In this document: positions 35,040 through 45,291 of the stretch, piece after piece
How positions within the stretch are numbered: position 1 is the stretch's first letter
How the letters are laid out: every line of letters starts with the position of its first letter
Source: Dorea formicigenerans
GTDB lineage: Bacteria; Bacillota; Clostridia; Lachnospirales; Lachnospiraceae
DNA: 64,000 nt
Direction: 5' to 3'
Assembly (NCBI RefSeq): GCF_025150245.1
Contig: NZ_CP102279.1
Coordinates: 1,795,423-1,859,422 of the forward strand
Made by a program: the position numbers and the translations under genes
Notes under the pieces: model-generated
Seen by the model: the letters and a program-made list of their open reading frames with translations, nothing else
Databases searched by the model: none
What the model was told of the DNA's origin: nothing

Positions 35040-36113
35040 ATGTCTAATAAATTAATCGATATTGTAAATATATCCAAAGCATTTGATGAAAATGTCGTAC
35101 TAGACGAACTGAATCTTTATATCCGGGAAAATGAATTTTTAACTCTTCTGGGACCAAGCGGTTGCGGAAAAACAACACTGCTTCGTATTCTTGGTGGATT
35201 CGAGACTCCTGACTCTGGAAAAATCATCTTCGATGGTCAGGATATCACGAACCTGGCTCCAAACAAACGACAGTTAAATACCGTATTCCAGAAATATGCA
35301 CTTTTTACCCATATGACCATTGCAGAAAATATTGCATTCGGGCTAAAGATTAAAGGAAAATCTCAGAATTACATCAATGATAAGATTCGTTATGCGTTAA
35401 AACTTGTTAATCTTGAAGGCTTCGAAAACCGTACTCCTGCTTCCTTAAGCGGCGGACAACAGCAGCGTATCGCTATTGCAAGAGCCATTGTAAATGAACC
35501 GAAAGTCCTGCTTCTTGACGAACCTCTTGGTGCTCTTGACTTAAAGCTGCGCCAGGATATGCAGTACGAACTGATCCGCTTAAAAAATGAGCTTGGCATT
35601 ACATTTATTTACGTCACTCATGATCAGGAGGAAGCCCTGACTATGTCCGATACGATCGTCGTTATGAACCAGGGATATATCCAGCAGGTAGGAACACCGG
35701 AAGATATTTATAATGAACCGAAGAATGCGTTCGTTGCAGACTTTATCGGTGACAGTAACATTCTTTCTGCCACGATGGTACATGACCGGCTCGTCAATAT
35801 TCTCGGCGCCAACTTTCCGTGTGTCGATGAAGGATTCGGTCAGAAGAAGCCTGTTGATGCAGTGATCCGTCCGGAAGATATCGACCTTGTAAAACCAGAA
35901 GACGGAATTATCCGAGGCGTTGTTACACATGTTATTTTCAAAGGCGTTCACTATGAGATGGAAGTCATGGCAAATAATTACGAATGGCTCGTGCACAGCA
36001 CCGATATGTTCCCAGTCGGAGCAGAAGTCGGACTGCGCGTAGACCCATTTGATATTCAGATCATGAAAAAACCAGAATCTGAAGATGAGGAGGCGGTACC
36101 AATTGAAGAATAG
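35040..36113 (+). CDS. potA: Spermidine/putrescine ABC transporter, ATP-binding protein
   Basis: PotA energises polyamine import. The 357-residue protein has Walker [10 protein letters not shown], the signature [15 protein letters not shown], Walker [13 protein letters not shown], the H-loop YVTHDQEEA, and a C-terminal TOBE domain (last 90 residues). Two ATGs are possible: that at 35034 lies only 3 nt from GGAGG, while that at 35040 lies 9 nt from it and is chosen. The gene overlaps potB by 11 nt. Confidence 0.96.
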   Translation: MSNKLIDIVNISKAFDENVVLDELNLYIRENEFLTLLGPSGCGKTTLLRILGGFETPDSGKIIFDGQDITNLAPNKRQLNTVFQKYALFTHMTIAENIAFGLKIKGKSQNYINDKIRYALKLVNLEGFENRTPASLSGGQQQRIAIARAIVNEPKVLLLDEPLGALDLKLRQDMQYELIRLKNELGITFIYVTHDQEEALTMSDTIVVMNQGYIQQVGTPEDIYNEPKNAFVADFIGDSNILSATMVHDRLVNILGANFPCVDEGFGQKKPVDAVIRPEDIDLVKPEDGIIRGVVTHVIFKGVHYEMEVMANNYEWLVHSTDMFPVGAEVGLRVDPFDIQIMKKPESEDEEAVPIEE

Positions 36114-36930
36114 TAAATTATTAAAACAGATGCTTGCCGGTCCGTATCTTCTCTGGTCAGCAGCATTTATCATCATTCCTCTTATCATGGTCTTCTACTA
36201 TGGTCTGACGAATAATGACGGTGGATTCACCCTGATGAATCTTGCCAGGATCACAGAACCTGAGAATTTAAAGGCATTGGGACTGGCACTTTTGTTATCC
36301 CTTGTCAGTACGATTATCTGCCTGATTCTCGCATACCCTCTGGCTATGATCCTGACTGGACTTGGCGTCAATCAGTCCAGCTTTATCGTACTGATTTTCA
36401 TCCTGCCAATGTGGATGAATTCTTTGCTTCGGATCATTGCATGGCAGAACCTGTTGGAAAAGAACGGAGTTATCAACAGTCTCCTTCATTTTTTCCATTT
36501 ACCGGCACTGGAAATCATCAATACTCCATATGCCATCGTACTTGGTATGGTCTATGATTTTCTGCCATTTATGATCTTACCAATTTACAATGTACTGTCC
36601 AAAATTGACACAAATGTTATCGAAGCAGCCAGAGATCTTGGTGCAAACAGTGTGCAGACATTTACAAAAATCCTGCTGCCACTGAGCGTTCCAGGGATCA
36701 TCAGCGGAATTACCATGGTCTTTGTACCGTCACTGACAACTTTTGTCATCTCCGACCTCTTAGGTGGAAGTAAGATTCTCCTGATCGGTAATGTTATTGA
36801 GCAGGAATTTAAACAAGGAAGTAACTGGCACTCTGGCAGCGGTATGTCCCTTGTACTGATGATCTTCATTTTGATCAGTATGGCATTGATCGCAAAATAC
36901 GATAAAGACGGGGAGGGAACTACATTTTGA
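36103..36930 (+). CDS. potB: Spermidine/putrescine ABC transporter, permease PotB
   Basis: The 275-residue inner-membrane permease has about six membrane segments and the EAA loop [27 protein letters not shown] that contacts PotA. A TTG at 36103, in frame, has AGGAGG 9 nt upstream and gives the usual PotB N-terminus ([16 protein letters not shown]); the ATG at 36085 would contain that ribosome site and is rejected. Its TGA overlaps the TTG start of the next gene. Confidence 0.93.
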   Translation: MKNSKLLKQMLAGPYLLWSAAFIIIPLIMVFYYGLTNNDGGFTLMNLARITEPENLKALGLALLLSLVSTIICLILAYPLAMILTGLGVNQSSFIVLIFILPMWMNSLLRIIAWQNLLEKNGVINSLLHFFHLPALEIINTPYAIVLGMVYDFLPFMILPIYNVLSKIDTNVIEAARDLGANSVQTFTKILLPLSVPGIISGITMVFVPSLTTFVISDLLGGSKILLIGNVIEQEFKQGSNWHSGSGMSLVLMIFILISMALIAKYDKDGEGTTF

Positions 36931-38825
36931 TCAAGAATTTTTTTAAACGGTTTTATCTGGTGCTGATATGCGTCATTTTGTACGCTCCGATCATCACCCT
37001 TATGGTATTATCCTTTAACTCCTCAAAATCCCGTTCCAAATGGGGAGGTTTTACAACAAAATGGTATGTGGAATTATTTAAAAATAATTCCATTATGAAC
37101 GCACTTTATACAACACTGATCATCGCATTGTTATCTGCACTGATTGCTACGATTCTCGGTACTGCTGCCGCTATCGGTATTCAGGCAATGCGAAAGAAAA
37201 TGCGTACTGTCGTGACTGGTGTAACCAATATTCCTATGTTAAATGCCGATATTGTGACAGGAATCTCTCTTATGCTGTTATTCATCGCATGTAGATTTTC
37301 CCTTGGATTTAAGACAATCCTGATTGCACATATTACCTTTAATATTCCCTATGTAATCCTGAGTGTTCTGCCAAAGCTGCGGCAAACGAACGTCAGCACT
37401 TATGAGGCCGCCCTGGATCTTGGCGCTTCTCCGTTATACGCTTTTTTCAAAGTCGTATTCCCGGACATTCTGCCAGGTGTGTCCTCCGGTTTCCTACTGG
37501 CATTTACTATGTCCTTAGATGACTTTATCATTACGCATTTTACAAAAGGACCTGGTGTCGACACTCTGTCCACCAAGATTTACAGTGAGGTGCGAAAAGG
37601 AATCAATCCTTCCATGTATGCACTGTCCACATTGATGTTCCTGGTTGTCATGATTCTTTTGTTATTGATCAACATGAAACCAGATGAAAAAGCTGCCGGT
37701 GCAAAAAATGCTAAAATTTCCAAAGTTGCCAGTCAGCATCCAAAGCTTCGCAAATTCCGCAAAGTTATGATGTCGAGAGTGGTTCCGGTCTGTATGGTCG
37801 TTCTCATTCTGGCAGGTGGAATTTTCTATGGCATCCGCTCAAAAAGTTCCAGTGACAAACAGGTCATTGTGTACAACTGGGGAGAATATATCGATCCGGA
37901 AACTTTAGATATGTTTGAAGAAGAAACCGGCATTGATGTCGTTTACGAAGAATATGAAACAAACGAGATCATGTATCCAAAAATACAGTCAGGCGCCATT
38001 GCCTACGATGTCGTATGCCCGTCCGACTACATGATCCAGCGTATGATTGAAAATGATCTGCTGGCTGAACTGAATTTTGACAATATTCCGAACATCAAAA
38101 ATATTGGAAGCACTTATATGGAGCATTCCAAAGAGTTTGACCCGGAGAATAAATACTCTGTTCCTCACCTTTGGGGAACTGTAGGAATCCTTTACAATAA
38201 AACTATGGTCGACGATCCTGTAGATAGTTGGGGAATTCTGTGGAACGAAAAATACAAAGATAGTATCCTCATGCAGGATAGTGTCCGTGATGCATTTGGC
38301 ATCACATTAAAATACCTTGGCTACTCACTGAACTCAACCGATCTGGATGAACTGACTGAAGCTAAGAATAAACTGATCGAACAAAAGCCACTTGTCCAGG
38401 CCTATGTTGTCGATCAGGCCCGTGATAAAATGATTGGAAATGAGGCTGCTCTCGCTGTCATCTACTCCGGAGAAGCTATCACCTGTCAGCTTGAAAATCC
38501 GGACCTGGAATATGTCATTCCAAAAGAAGGAAGTAACATGTGGATTGACTCCTGGGTCATCCCGAAAAACGCAAAGAATAAAGAAAACGCAGAAGCTTTT
38601 ATCAATTTCATGTGCCGTCCGGACATTGCTAAGATGAACTTCGACTATATCACCTATTCCATCCCGAATGAGGAAGGAAGAAAACTCCTCGATCCGGAAT
38701 ACCGTAATAATCCAATTGTATTTCCAGATGATAAAGCACTGGAAAATTGCGAAACATTCAAATTCCTGGGAGATGAAAATGATGCCATATACAATGAATT
38801 ATGGCGTCAGGTAAAATCCAAATAA
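36927..38825 (+). CDS. potC-potD: Fused polyamine permease and substrate-binding protein (PotC-PotD)
   Basis: One 632-residue frame joins two transporter parts. Residues 1-250 are the PotC permease, with its EAA loop at 159-184. A basic cytoplasmic linker (251-283) and an extra membrane segment (about 284-303) lead to a complete PotD binding domain from about residue 313, starting VIVYNWGEYIDPETLDMFEEE, with YETNEIMYPKI and the DSWVIPKNAKN segment. The topology works: the seventh segment places PotD outside, permanently tethered to the permease. TTG start with GGAGG about 10 nt upstream. The reading frame is uninterrupted, so a sequencing artefact is unlikely. Confidence 0.94.
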   Translation: MIKNFFKRFYLVLICVILYAPIITLMVLSFNSSKSRSKWGGFTTKWYVELFKNNSIMNALYTTLIIALLSALIATILGTAAAIGIQAMRKKMRTVVTGVTNIPMLNADIVTGISLMLLFIACRFSLGFKTILIAHITFNIPYVILSVLPKLRQTNVSTYEAALDLGASPLYAFFKVVFPDILPGVSSGFLLAFTMSLDDFIITHFTKGPGVDTLSTKIYSEVRKGINPSMYALSTLMFLVVMILLLLINMKPDEKAAGAKNAKISKVASQHPKLRKFRKVMMSRVVPVCMVVLILAGGIFYGIRSKSSSDKQVIVYNWGEYIDPETLDMFEEETGIDVVYEEYETNEIMYPKIQSGAIAYDVVCPSDYMIQRMIENDLLAELNFDNIPNIKNIGSTYMEHSKEFDPENKYSVPHLWGTVGILYNKTMVDDPVDSWGILWNEKYKDSILMQDSVRDAFGITLKYLGYSLNSTDLDELTEAKNKLIEQKPLVQAYVVDQARDKMIGNEAALAVIYSGEAITCQLENPDLEYVIPKEGSNMWIDSWVIPKNAKNKENAEAFINFMCRPDIAKMNFDYITYSIPNEEGRKLLDPEYRNNPIVFPDDKALENCETFKFLGDENDAIYNELWRQVKSK

Positions 38826-38830
38826 ATTAA

Positions 38831-38868
38831 TAAATCCAAACGATATCTTGAATCGTTTGGATTTATTT
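38831..38868 (+). terminator. Terminator of the pot operon
   Basis: AAATCCAAACGAT (38832-38844) pairs with ATCGTTTGGATTT (38852-38864), followed by ATTTTT. Confidence 0.85.
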
Positions 38869-38872
38869 TTAT

Positions 38873-38899
38873 AGAAAAGGAAATTGCATTTCCTTTTCT
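38873..38899 (-). terminator. Terminator of the nucleoside kinase operon
   Basis: AGAAAAGGAAAT (38873-38884) and ATTTCCTTTTCT (38888-38899) form a 12-bp stem with a 3-nt loop. Read on the minus strand it follows the kinase gene by 24 nt; the T-run after it is short. Confidence 0.55.
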
Positions 38900-38922
38900 A
38901 CGGCATATTCCGGCACCATTTA

Positions 38923-40593
38923 TTAAACCCGGAAGCATCCACCACCGATAAATTCTCGAAGCAATGAGTTCGTCGGTACTTTTTCGCTTCCGATTCCAAC
39001 AAAGTAATCCAGGAATTTAAGCAGTCTCTTTGCCTCGATATATTCCGGGCACTCTCTTTCAACTCCGAATAACTGAGCTTCTACATATGGTTTCAATACT
39101 GCCAGTTCATAGATCAGAGCAGAATTGAACATGACATCTGCTTCCTCCTGGAATGGGAAAATATTCTCTTCCTCGCCTTTCCGTACAGAAGGCCACATCT
39201 GAATTGTCTTTTTTGCAGAAGCACCTCTTGTTCTTGCATCTCGCACAATTCTTCGAAGAAGCCGGCCATCTGTGGTTGGAATCCGGTTATGCTCATCAAT
39301 GTTAAGCTGTGTCAGTGCACTGATATAAATTTTAAACTTATTCTCATCTGCCAATGCTTTTGTCAGCTTTGGATTCAGACAGTGAATGCCTTCAATAACC
39401 AGAATATCGTGTTCTCCAAGTTTCAATGGACTTCCTACAAATTCTTTATGTCCCTTCACAAAATCAAAATTTGGAATTATCACTTCTTTTCCATCCAGCA
39501 GTTCCTGCATTTGTTTCTCAAACAGATCAATATCCACTGCACAAAGTCCTTCAAAATTATAATTTCCCTTCTCGTCTTTCGGAGTCTCTTCTCTTTCTTT
39601 AAAGTAATTATCTACTGCGATCGGATGAGGACGCATTCCATTTGCACGAAGCTGTACAGACAGTCTGTGTGAAAATGTAGTCTTTCCGGAAGACGACGGT
39701 CCCGCAATCAATACGAATCTGATTTCCGGTCTGGAAGCAATCATCTGTGCAATTTCTGCAATTCTTCTTTCCTGCATTGCTTCCTGCACAAGCACAGTCT
39801 CCTGAACATCTCCACTGGTAATATTGCGATTCAATCCGCCAACCGTCTCAATCTCCTGAATATCTCCCCATTTCACAGATTCTTTCATGACCTGAAAGAA
39901 CTTTGTTCTCGCCTCAAAATGTGGCACGGTCTCCGGCTTATCAATCTCTGGCATCTGAAGTACAAACCCTTCATCATACCGATATAATTTAAAATATTTC
40001 AGATACCCTGTACTGTAAAGCATATATCCATAATAATAATCTTCAAACTCATTGATGCTGTAAAGGTTTACTTTGGATACACGGCGGTAACGGAACAATT
40101 CTTCTTTATCATACATTCCATACTGTCCAAAAAGTCCGATTGCCTCATTCGTATGAACCGTTCTTTTCTTGATTGATAGATCTGCCTCCACAAGTTCGTG
40201 CATCCTCGACTCGACACGCTCAAGAAAATCATCATCGACTCTTGTTTCGCCGGTAATCGTACAATAATATCCCGGTCCTATTGCAAAATGCATCCGAACC
40301 TTGTCAATATTCTTATGTCCTGCCACGTCATAAACTGCTTTTACAAGAAGGAAACTCATGCTTCGTTTGTATGCCTCATGTCCAATGGGATCCGCTGTTG
40401 TAACAAAACTGATTTCACAATCTTTTTTCAGACGCTTATGCAGTTCCTGAAGTTTTCCATCTACAAATACCAGAACAATCTCATGCTCATAATCTTTCTG
40501 GTATTCTTTTGCAATGTCGTGATATGTGATAGCAGCTTCATATTCTTTCACTTCATTTTTAATTTTTACATGATACATTCTTTTCTCTTCCAT
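38923..40593 (-). CDS. Nucleoside kinase, uridine-kinase type with N-terminal TGS/ThrRS-like domains
   Basis: The 556-residue protein has an N-terminal TGS-like segment (about 1-65), a ThrRS second-additional-domain-like part (about 70-240), and a C-terminal P-loop kinase with GPSSSGKTTF at residues 298-307 and the uridine kinase motifs DNYFKEREETP and EGIHCLNP. The family is common in Clostridia and annotated as nucleoside kinase; the role of the tRNA-synthetase-like domains is not established. The ATG at 40593 has GGGAGG 8 nt upstream. It is the last gene of a run with Nif3-like, trmK and rpoD. Confidence 0.88.
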   Translation of the reverse strand: MEEKRMYHVKIKNEVKEYEAAITYHDIAKEYQKDYEHEIVLVFVDGKLQELHKRLKKDCEISFVTTADPIGHEAYKRSMSFLLVKAVYDVAGHKNIDKVRMHFAIGPGYYCTITGETRVDDDFLERVESRMHELVEADLSIKKRTVHTNEAIGLFGQYGMYDKEELFRYRRVSKVNLYSINEFEDYYYGYMLYSTGYLKYFKLYRYDEGFVLQMPEIDKPETVPHFEARTKFFQVMKESVKWGDIQEIETVGGLNRNITSGDVQETVLVQEAMQERRIAEIAQMIASRPEIRFVLIAGPSSSGKTTFSHRLSVQLRANGMRPHPIAVDNYFKEREETPKDEKGNYNFEGLCAVDIDLFEKQMQELLDGKEVIIPNFDFVKGHKEFVGSPLKLGEHDILVIEGIHCLNPKLTKALADENKFKIYISALTQLNIDEHNRIPTTDGRLLRRIVRDARTRGASAKKTIQMWPSVRKGEEENIFPFQEEADVMFNSALIYELAVLKPYVEAQLFGVERECPEYIEAKRLLKFLDYFVGIGSEKVPTNSLLREFIGGGCFRV

Positions 40594-40637
40594 CTTCCGG
40601 TCCTCCCTATATCATGACTGCTTCTATAAAGCTTTCC

Positions 40638-41450
40638 CTATATTACTGTAAACGGATGACTCACTGGGGCTTCTATGACCTCGACTCCCAAAAGGTGTGC
40701 TCGTAAATAATTCCCCATATCGCCGATAAATATGTGCTCCACCCCATAATGTCCTGCGTCGATGATATTAAGTCCTCTTGCAAGTGCGTCAATCCCTTCA
40801 TGATGACCGATATCTCCGGTCACATAGACATCAGCCCCTGCTGCAATCGCCTGATCAATATCACTTTTACCAGACCCCGGACAGATTGCTACTCGGTGAA
40901 CATTTTGCTTCAGATCGCCGAATACTTTCACTGTATCAAGGGCAAATGCTTTCTTGACTTCTTCACAATAATCTGCCAGTGAAATTTCATTTCTCTGTTC
41001 ATCATTATCAGAAGCAGATGGTATCTCTCCGACACGGCCAATACCTTCCGGTTCTCCCGATTCATTTTCTCCGGTGACATCCAGTATCTGACAATTCTCA
41101 AGTTTCAGATAATCTGCTGCCAGATCTGCCATACCTTTGACATCATAATTCGTGTGCATAGCATAATAAGAAATGTCATGCTGAATCAGTTTTACTAATC
41201 TTCTGCCGATGAAATTCTGATTATTCACTTGTTTCATACCGCTAAAAATCAAAGGATGATGTGTCACCAGCATATCTGCACCTGCCAAAATTGCCTCATC
41301 TACCACTTCATCTGTAGCATCCAGTGCCACATATATATTTGCAACTTCTTTATCATCTCTTCCTGCCAGCAGTCCGACATTATCCCAGGAAAGAGCATAT
41401 CTTGGTGAATAGTCCTGTTCTATTATTTTGATAATATCTTTACATAGCAT
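40638..41450 (-). CDS. Nif3-like dinuclear metal-centre protein (YqfO family)
   Basis: The 270-residue protein has the metal-binding motif VTHHPLIF near residue 60 and the C-terminal DAGHYGVEH, as in the hexameric Nif3 family. The biochemical role is debated; it is often called GTP cyclohydrolase 1 type 2 on weak evidence. The place next to trmK is conserved in Firmicutes. AGAGAGGA precedes the ATG. Confidence 0.9.
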   Translation of the reverse strand: MLCKDIIKIIEQDYSPRYALSWDNVGLLAGRDDKEVANIYVALDATDEVVDEAILAGADMLVTHHPLIFSGMKQVNNQNFIGRRLVKLIQHDISYYAMHTNYDVKGMADLAADYLKLENCQILDVTGENESGEPEGIGRVGEIPSASDNDEQRNEISLADYCEEVKKAFALDTVKVFGDLKQNVHRVAICPGSGKSDIDQAIAAGADVYVTGDIGHHEGIDALARGLNIIDAGHYGVEHIFIGDMGNYLRAHLLGVEVIEAPVSHPFTVI

Positions 41451-41511
41451 GCAATCATTCCTCTCTAATATTCACATAGTATTCAACAATGTTTTTCTTA
41501 CAATGCTTTTC

Positions 41512-42240
41512 TTACTCTTCATAGTAAGACATTGCTTTTTTTGCTACTTCCAGTTCATGTTCAATTTCTGTCATACGCTCTTTTATCCGCTCACCATCTT
41601 TTCCGGCAAGACCGAGAAGTATATCTTCACGAATACGGATTTCACGCTTCAGATATTCATATAATATCGGATTTTTGTTTTTTAAAAGTAGTGGTCCATA
41701 ATGGTACTCCCATTCCTCTTTTTTACAATCTTCCTGCCGGTCAGCCGTCTTATGTTCACAATATTCTGGTGGTACCACCCGCATCATAGGATAATATTTC
41801 CCGTCTTCCTCTACCATATCTTCTGCTTCGAACCGAAACCCATGTTCCACAAGATATTCCCGTACTTTCTGTATCTCAGACTGAGGCTGTAAGATGCAGC
41901 CTTTTAATGTGCTGACGATTTGTTTTCCTTCTTCCAGAATGTGAATCACAAGACCGCCGCCCATTCCGGCAACGATAATCTCCTCCACTTCTTTCGGCTT
42001 TACTGCTGCCAGTCCATCCGACAGCCTTGTCTCAATCCGGTCACTCATTCCATAGCCTGCTATGTGAATTCTCGCACGTTCCAGCGGTCCCTTATTGATA
42101 TCCATCGCTATCACTTTCGGTGATAAGTTCTGTTCTATCAAATGAATCGGTATATATCCGTGATCTGTTCCTATATCTGCGACAGAGGCGCCCTCTGTCA
42201 CAAGACCTGCTACTGCAGTAAGTCTCTTTGATAGTTCCAT
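41512..42240 (-). CDS. trmK: tRNA (adenine(22)-N1)-methyltransferase
   Basis: TrmK methylates A22 of tRNAs. The 242-residue protein has the SAM motif DIGTDHGYIPIHLI (about 22-35), the IVAGMGGGLVIHIL segment, and a C-terminal coiled region rich in E, K and R. It lies 13 nt after rpoD and 61 nt before the Nif3-like gene, the usual Firmicutes order rpoD-trmK-nif3. Confidence 0.93.
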   Translation of the reverse strand: MELSKRLTAVAGLVTEGASVADIGTDHGYIPIHLIEQNLSPKVIAMDINKGPLERARIHIAGYGMSDRIETRLSDGLAAVKPKEVEEIIVAGMGGGLVIHILEEGKQIVSTLKGCILQPQSEIQKVREYLVEHGFRFEAEDMVEEDGKYYPMMRVVPPEYCEHKTADRQEDCKKEEWEYHYGPLLLKNKNPILYEYLKREIRIREDILLGLAGKDGERIKERMTEIEHELEVAKKAMSYYEE

Positions 42241-42253
42241 AGGCGCCTCTTTC

Positions 42254-43384
42254 TTAATCCAGATAATCTCTTAGTTTTCTACTGCGGCTCGGATGACGAA
42301 GCTTTCTAAGTGCTTTTGCCTCGATCTGACGAATACGCTCACGCGTTACATCAAACTCCTTACCAACCTCTTCCAGTGTACGTGCACGTCCATCATCCAT
42401 ACCAAAACGAAGTCTTAAAACTTTCTGCTCTCTCTCTGTCAGAGTATCTAACACTTCATCTAACTGCTCTTTTAAAAGTGTCTGAGCTGCGGCTTCAGCA
42501 GGTACCGGAACATTGTCGTCCTGAATAAAATCTCCCAGGTGACTGTCTTCCTCTTCACCGATTGGTGTCTCCAGTGATACCGGTTCCTGAGAAATCTTTA
42601 AGATTTCACGGACACGTTCCACTGGCATATCTAATTCTGCTGCAATTTCCTCCGGCGTAGGTTCACGTCCTAACTCCTGCAGTAATTGTCTGGAAACACG
42701 AATCAGTTTATTGATCGTCTCTACCATATGCACCGGAATACGGATAGTTCTGGCCTGATCAGCAATTGCTCTTGTAATTGCCTGGCGGATCCACCATGTT
42801 GCATAAGTACTGAATTTGAATCCTTTATGATAGTCAAACTTCTCAACCGCTTTAATTAGACCCAAATTACCTTCCTGAATCAGATCCAGAAACAGCATTC
42901 CACGTCCCACATATCTCTTAGCAATACTGACAACAAGACGAAGGTTTGCTTCTGCCAGACGCTTCTTAGCATCCTCATCTCCCTCTGCCATACGCTTTGC
43001 AAGCTCTACTTCTTCATCTGCTGAAAGAAGCGGTACCTTTCCAATCTCTTTCAGATACATACGGACCGGATCCTCTATACTGATTCCATCCGGCACAGAC
43101 AAGTCGATTTTCTCCATATCAACATCGTCTTCATCTGTCAGAACAATATCGGAATCATCAACATCATCTAATTCCTCAATTCCATCCCCATCTCCGCTTA
43201 CACGAAGCACATCAATATGATTGGCCTCCAGATACTCATAAACTTTCTCCATCTGTTCTGCATCAAGCTCCATATCTGAGAAAAAATCATTGATTTCCTG
43301 AAGTTCCAGGATACTCTTATTCTTCTTTCCATGAGCAACCAGTTGTTTTAACTTTTCCCCAAATTTCGCTATGTTTTCTTCCAT
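42254..43384 (-). CDS. rpoD: RNA polymerase primary sigma factor (sigma-A)
   Basis: The 376-residue factor directs housekeeping transcription. Region 1.1 is short, region 1.2 begins at [11 protein letters not shown], regions 2.3-2.4 read [17 protein letters not shown], and region 4.2 reads [24 protein letters not shown]. An acidic stretch ([16 protein letters not shown]) lies before region 1.2. The ATG at 43384 has GGAGG 10 nt upstream; the ATG at 43402 would contain that site. It follows dnaG by about 38 nt in the conserved dnaG-rpoD pair. Confidence 0.97.
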   Translation of the reverse strand: MEENIAKFGEKLKQLVAHGKKNKSILELQEINDFFSDMELDAEQMEKVYEYLEANHIDVLRVSGDGDGIEELDDVDDSDIVLTDEDDVDMEKIDLSVPDGISIEDPVRMYLKEIGKVPLLSADEEVELAKRMAEGDEDAKKRLAEANLRLVVSIAKRYVGRGMLFLDLIQEGNLGLIKAVEKFDYHKGFKFSTYATWWIRQAITRAIADQARTIRIPVHMVETINKLIRVSRQLLQELGREPTPEEIAAELDMPVERVREILKISQEPVSLETPIGEEEDSHLGDFIQDDNVPVPAEAAAQTLLKEQLDEVLDTLTEREQKVLRLRFGMDDGRARTLEEVGKEFDVTRERIRQIEAKALRKLRHPSRSRKLRDYLD

Positions 43385-43422
43385 GTGGTGTCCATCCTCC
43401 ATTATATGTTTTTATTTTATCC

Positions 43423-45198
43423 TTAATTAATAGAAATATGCAATTTTTCAAGGTCCTGCAACGCCCGTTTTGCTTCCATCAGCTTCTGCAATCCCTGTAT
43501 ATCGGTCGGATCAAGCTTTGCTGAGTGTTCTTCAATACTATTCTTCTTTACCCGGATAATTGTCTCTTTTAATGCCTTTTCCTGTTCATGTGCTGTTTTA
43601 ATTTCCCGGATTCTTGTATTAAAAAGCGCTGCCACCTCACGATGTTCCTCTTCATCTGTAAAATGATTCATGATCTGCGCCGGATTGAGCTTTCCCTGTT
43701 CGTGCTGCGCATATAAAAGCTCAGCTACAGTCCGATATATCCCTTCCTGAAAATCTTCCGGATGAATATACTTCTGGATCTGTGCAAATACATTCTCATC
43801 CGATGCCATCCATGTCAGCAGAATCTTCTGTGACTTTCGTGTACCATCTTCCTTATCCAGGTTCTGACTCCTTGTAGATCTCGGTCTTTCCACCGGCTTT
43901 GCAAGTCCGGTCTGAACTGCCATTCGTCCGACCAGTTTTTTCAGATCTTCACTGCCGACATGATAAGTCCCTGCAACTGCATCAATGTAGTTATTGCGCT
44001 CTATCTCTTCATCAAACTCTGTAAGCTTTCTCGCAGCTTCCTTCATAAAGTCCGTTCTGCCTTCCGGCGACGTCATATCATAATCCCGTTCCAGAATTTC
44101 AAGACTGAACATAAATCCATTCCTTGCCTTCTGGATCCGTTCTTCAAAGGCTTCAGCACCGAGATTTTTAATAAATTCATCTGGATCTTTATACGGTTCC
44201 ATCCGAATGATTTTTGCCGTAATCCCAACTTCACGCAGAATCGGTCCTGCCCTCAGAGCTGCTTTCGTTCCTGCCTCGTCACTGTCATACGTCAGGTAGA
44301 CTTCATTGACATACCGTTTGATAAGCGCTGCATGTCCCGGTGTCAGGGCTGTTCCAAGTGACGCTACTGCATTGGTAAATCCCGCCTGATGCAGGGAAAT
44401 CACATCCATATAGCCCTCACAAAGCAGAAAATAAGGTTTTCTCGACTTTCTTGCTCGATTCAGTCCATACAGGTTCCGGCTTTTGTCAAAAATGATCGTC
44501 TCCGGTGAGTTCAGATATTTTGGCTTTGCATCACCCATGACACGGCCGCCAAATCCAATAACACGACTGTTTACATCCATAATCGGAAACATGACCCTGT
44601 TCCAGAACTTATCGTGAACTCCGTATTTTTCATCAATACTGATCAGACCTGCCTGTGAGATCATATCGTCTTTGTAGCCTTTTGATTTCAGATACTTGTA
44701 CAGATCATCACTGTACTTGTTCGAATATCCCAGACCAAATGCTTTGATCGTATCGTCACTTAGCTTTCGATCTTTTAAGTATGTAAGGGCATGTCCCCCT
44801 TGCGGCCTTAAAAGCTGTACATAAAAGTACTGTGCTGCTGCCTTATTAATCTCCAGTAATATAGCTTTTGTATCTGCGCGCTTTTTCGCCTCCCCGGAGT
44901 ACTCCGGTTCCGGAAGCTCCACACCTGCACGATCCGCCAGATATTTCAGTGCCTCTACAAAAGAATAATGTTCATATTCCATCAGAAATGTGAATACATT
45001 TCCTCCGGCACCACAGCCAAAGCAATAATACATCTGCTTCTGTCTGCTGACTGAAAATGACGGGGATTTTTCATTATGAAATGGACATAATCCAAAGTAG
45101 GAGCTTCCTTTTTTCTGAAGTCTCACATAACTGGAAATTACATCTACGATATCATTTTTTGACCGGATTTCTTCCACTAATTCCTCTGGATAATACAT
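43423..45198 (-). CDS. dnaG: DNA primase
   Basis: DnaG makes RNA primers for replication. The 591-residue protein has the N-terminal zinc ribbon CPFHNEKSPSFSVSRQK followed by YYCFGCGAGG, the catalytic core, and the TOPRIM segments LCEGYMDVISLHQAG and YDSDEAG. The C-terminal helicase-binding part is present. It is the gene after dgt and before rpoD, the usual macromolecular-synthesis arrangement. Confidence 0.97.
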   Translation of the reverse strand: MYYPEELVEEIRSKNDIVDVISSYVRLQKKGSSYFGLCPFHNEKSPSFSVSRQKQMYYCFGCGAGGNVFTFLMEYEHYSFVEALKYLADRAGVELPEPEYSGEAKKRADTKAILLEINKAAAQYFYVQLLRPQGGHALTYLKDRKLSDDTIKAFGLGYSNKYSDDLYKYLKSKGYKDDMISQAGLISIDEKYGVHDKFWNRVMFPIMDVNSRVIGFGGRVMGDAKPKYLNSPETIIFDKSRNLYGLNRARKSRKPYFLLCEGYMDVISLHQAGFTNAVASLGTALTPGHAALIKRYVNEVYLTYDSDEAGTKAALRAGPILREVGITAKIIRMEPYKDPDEFIKNLGAEAFEERIQKARNGFMFSLEILERDYDMTSPEGRTDFMKEAARKLTEFDEEIERNNYIDAVAGTYHVGSEDLKKLVGRMAVQTGLAKPVERPRSTRSQNLDKEDGTRKSQKILLTWMASDENVFAQIQKYIHPEDFQEGIYRTVAELLYAQHEQGKLNPAQIMNHFTDEEEHREVAALFNTRIREIKTAHEQEKALKETIIRVKKNSIEEHSAKLDPTDIQGLQKLMEAKRALQDLEKLHISIN

Positions 45199-45291
45199 AT
45201 CTGCGTCCTTTCATTTTTCATCATCTCTTCTTCAAATCCAGAAGAAGAAACGTCCCTATTAATAATATTCGACACAAACTTTATATTTCCT

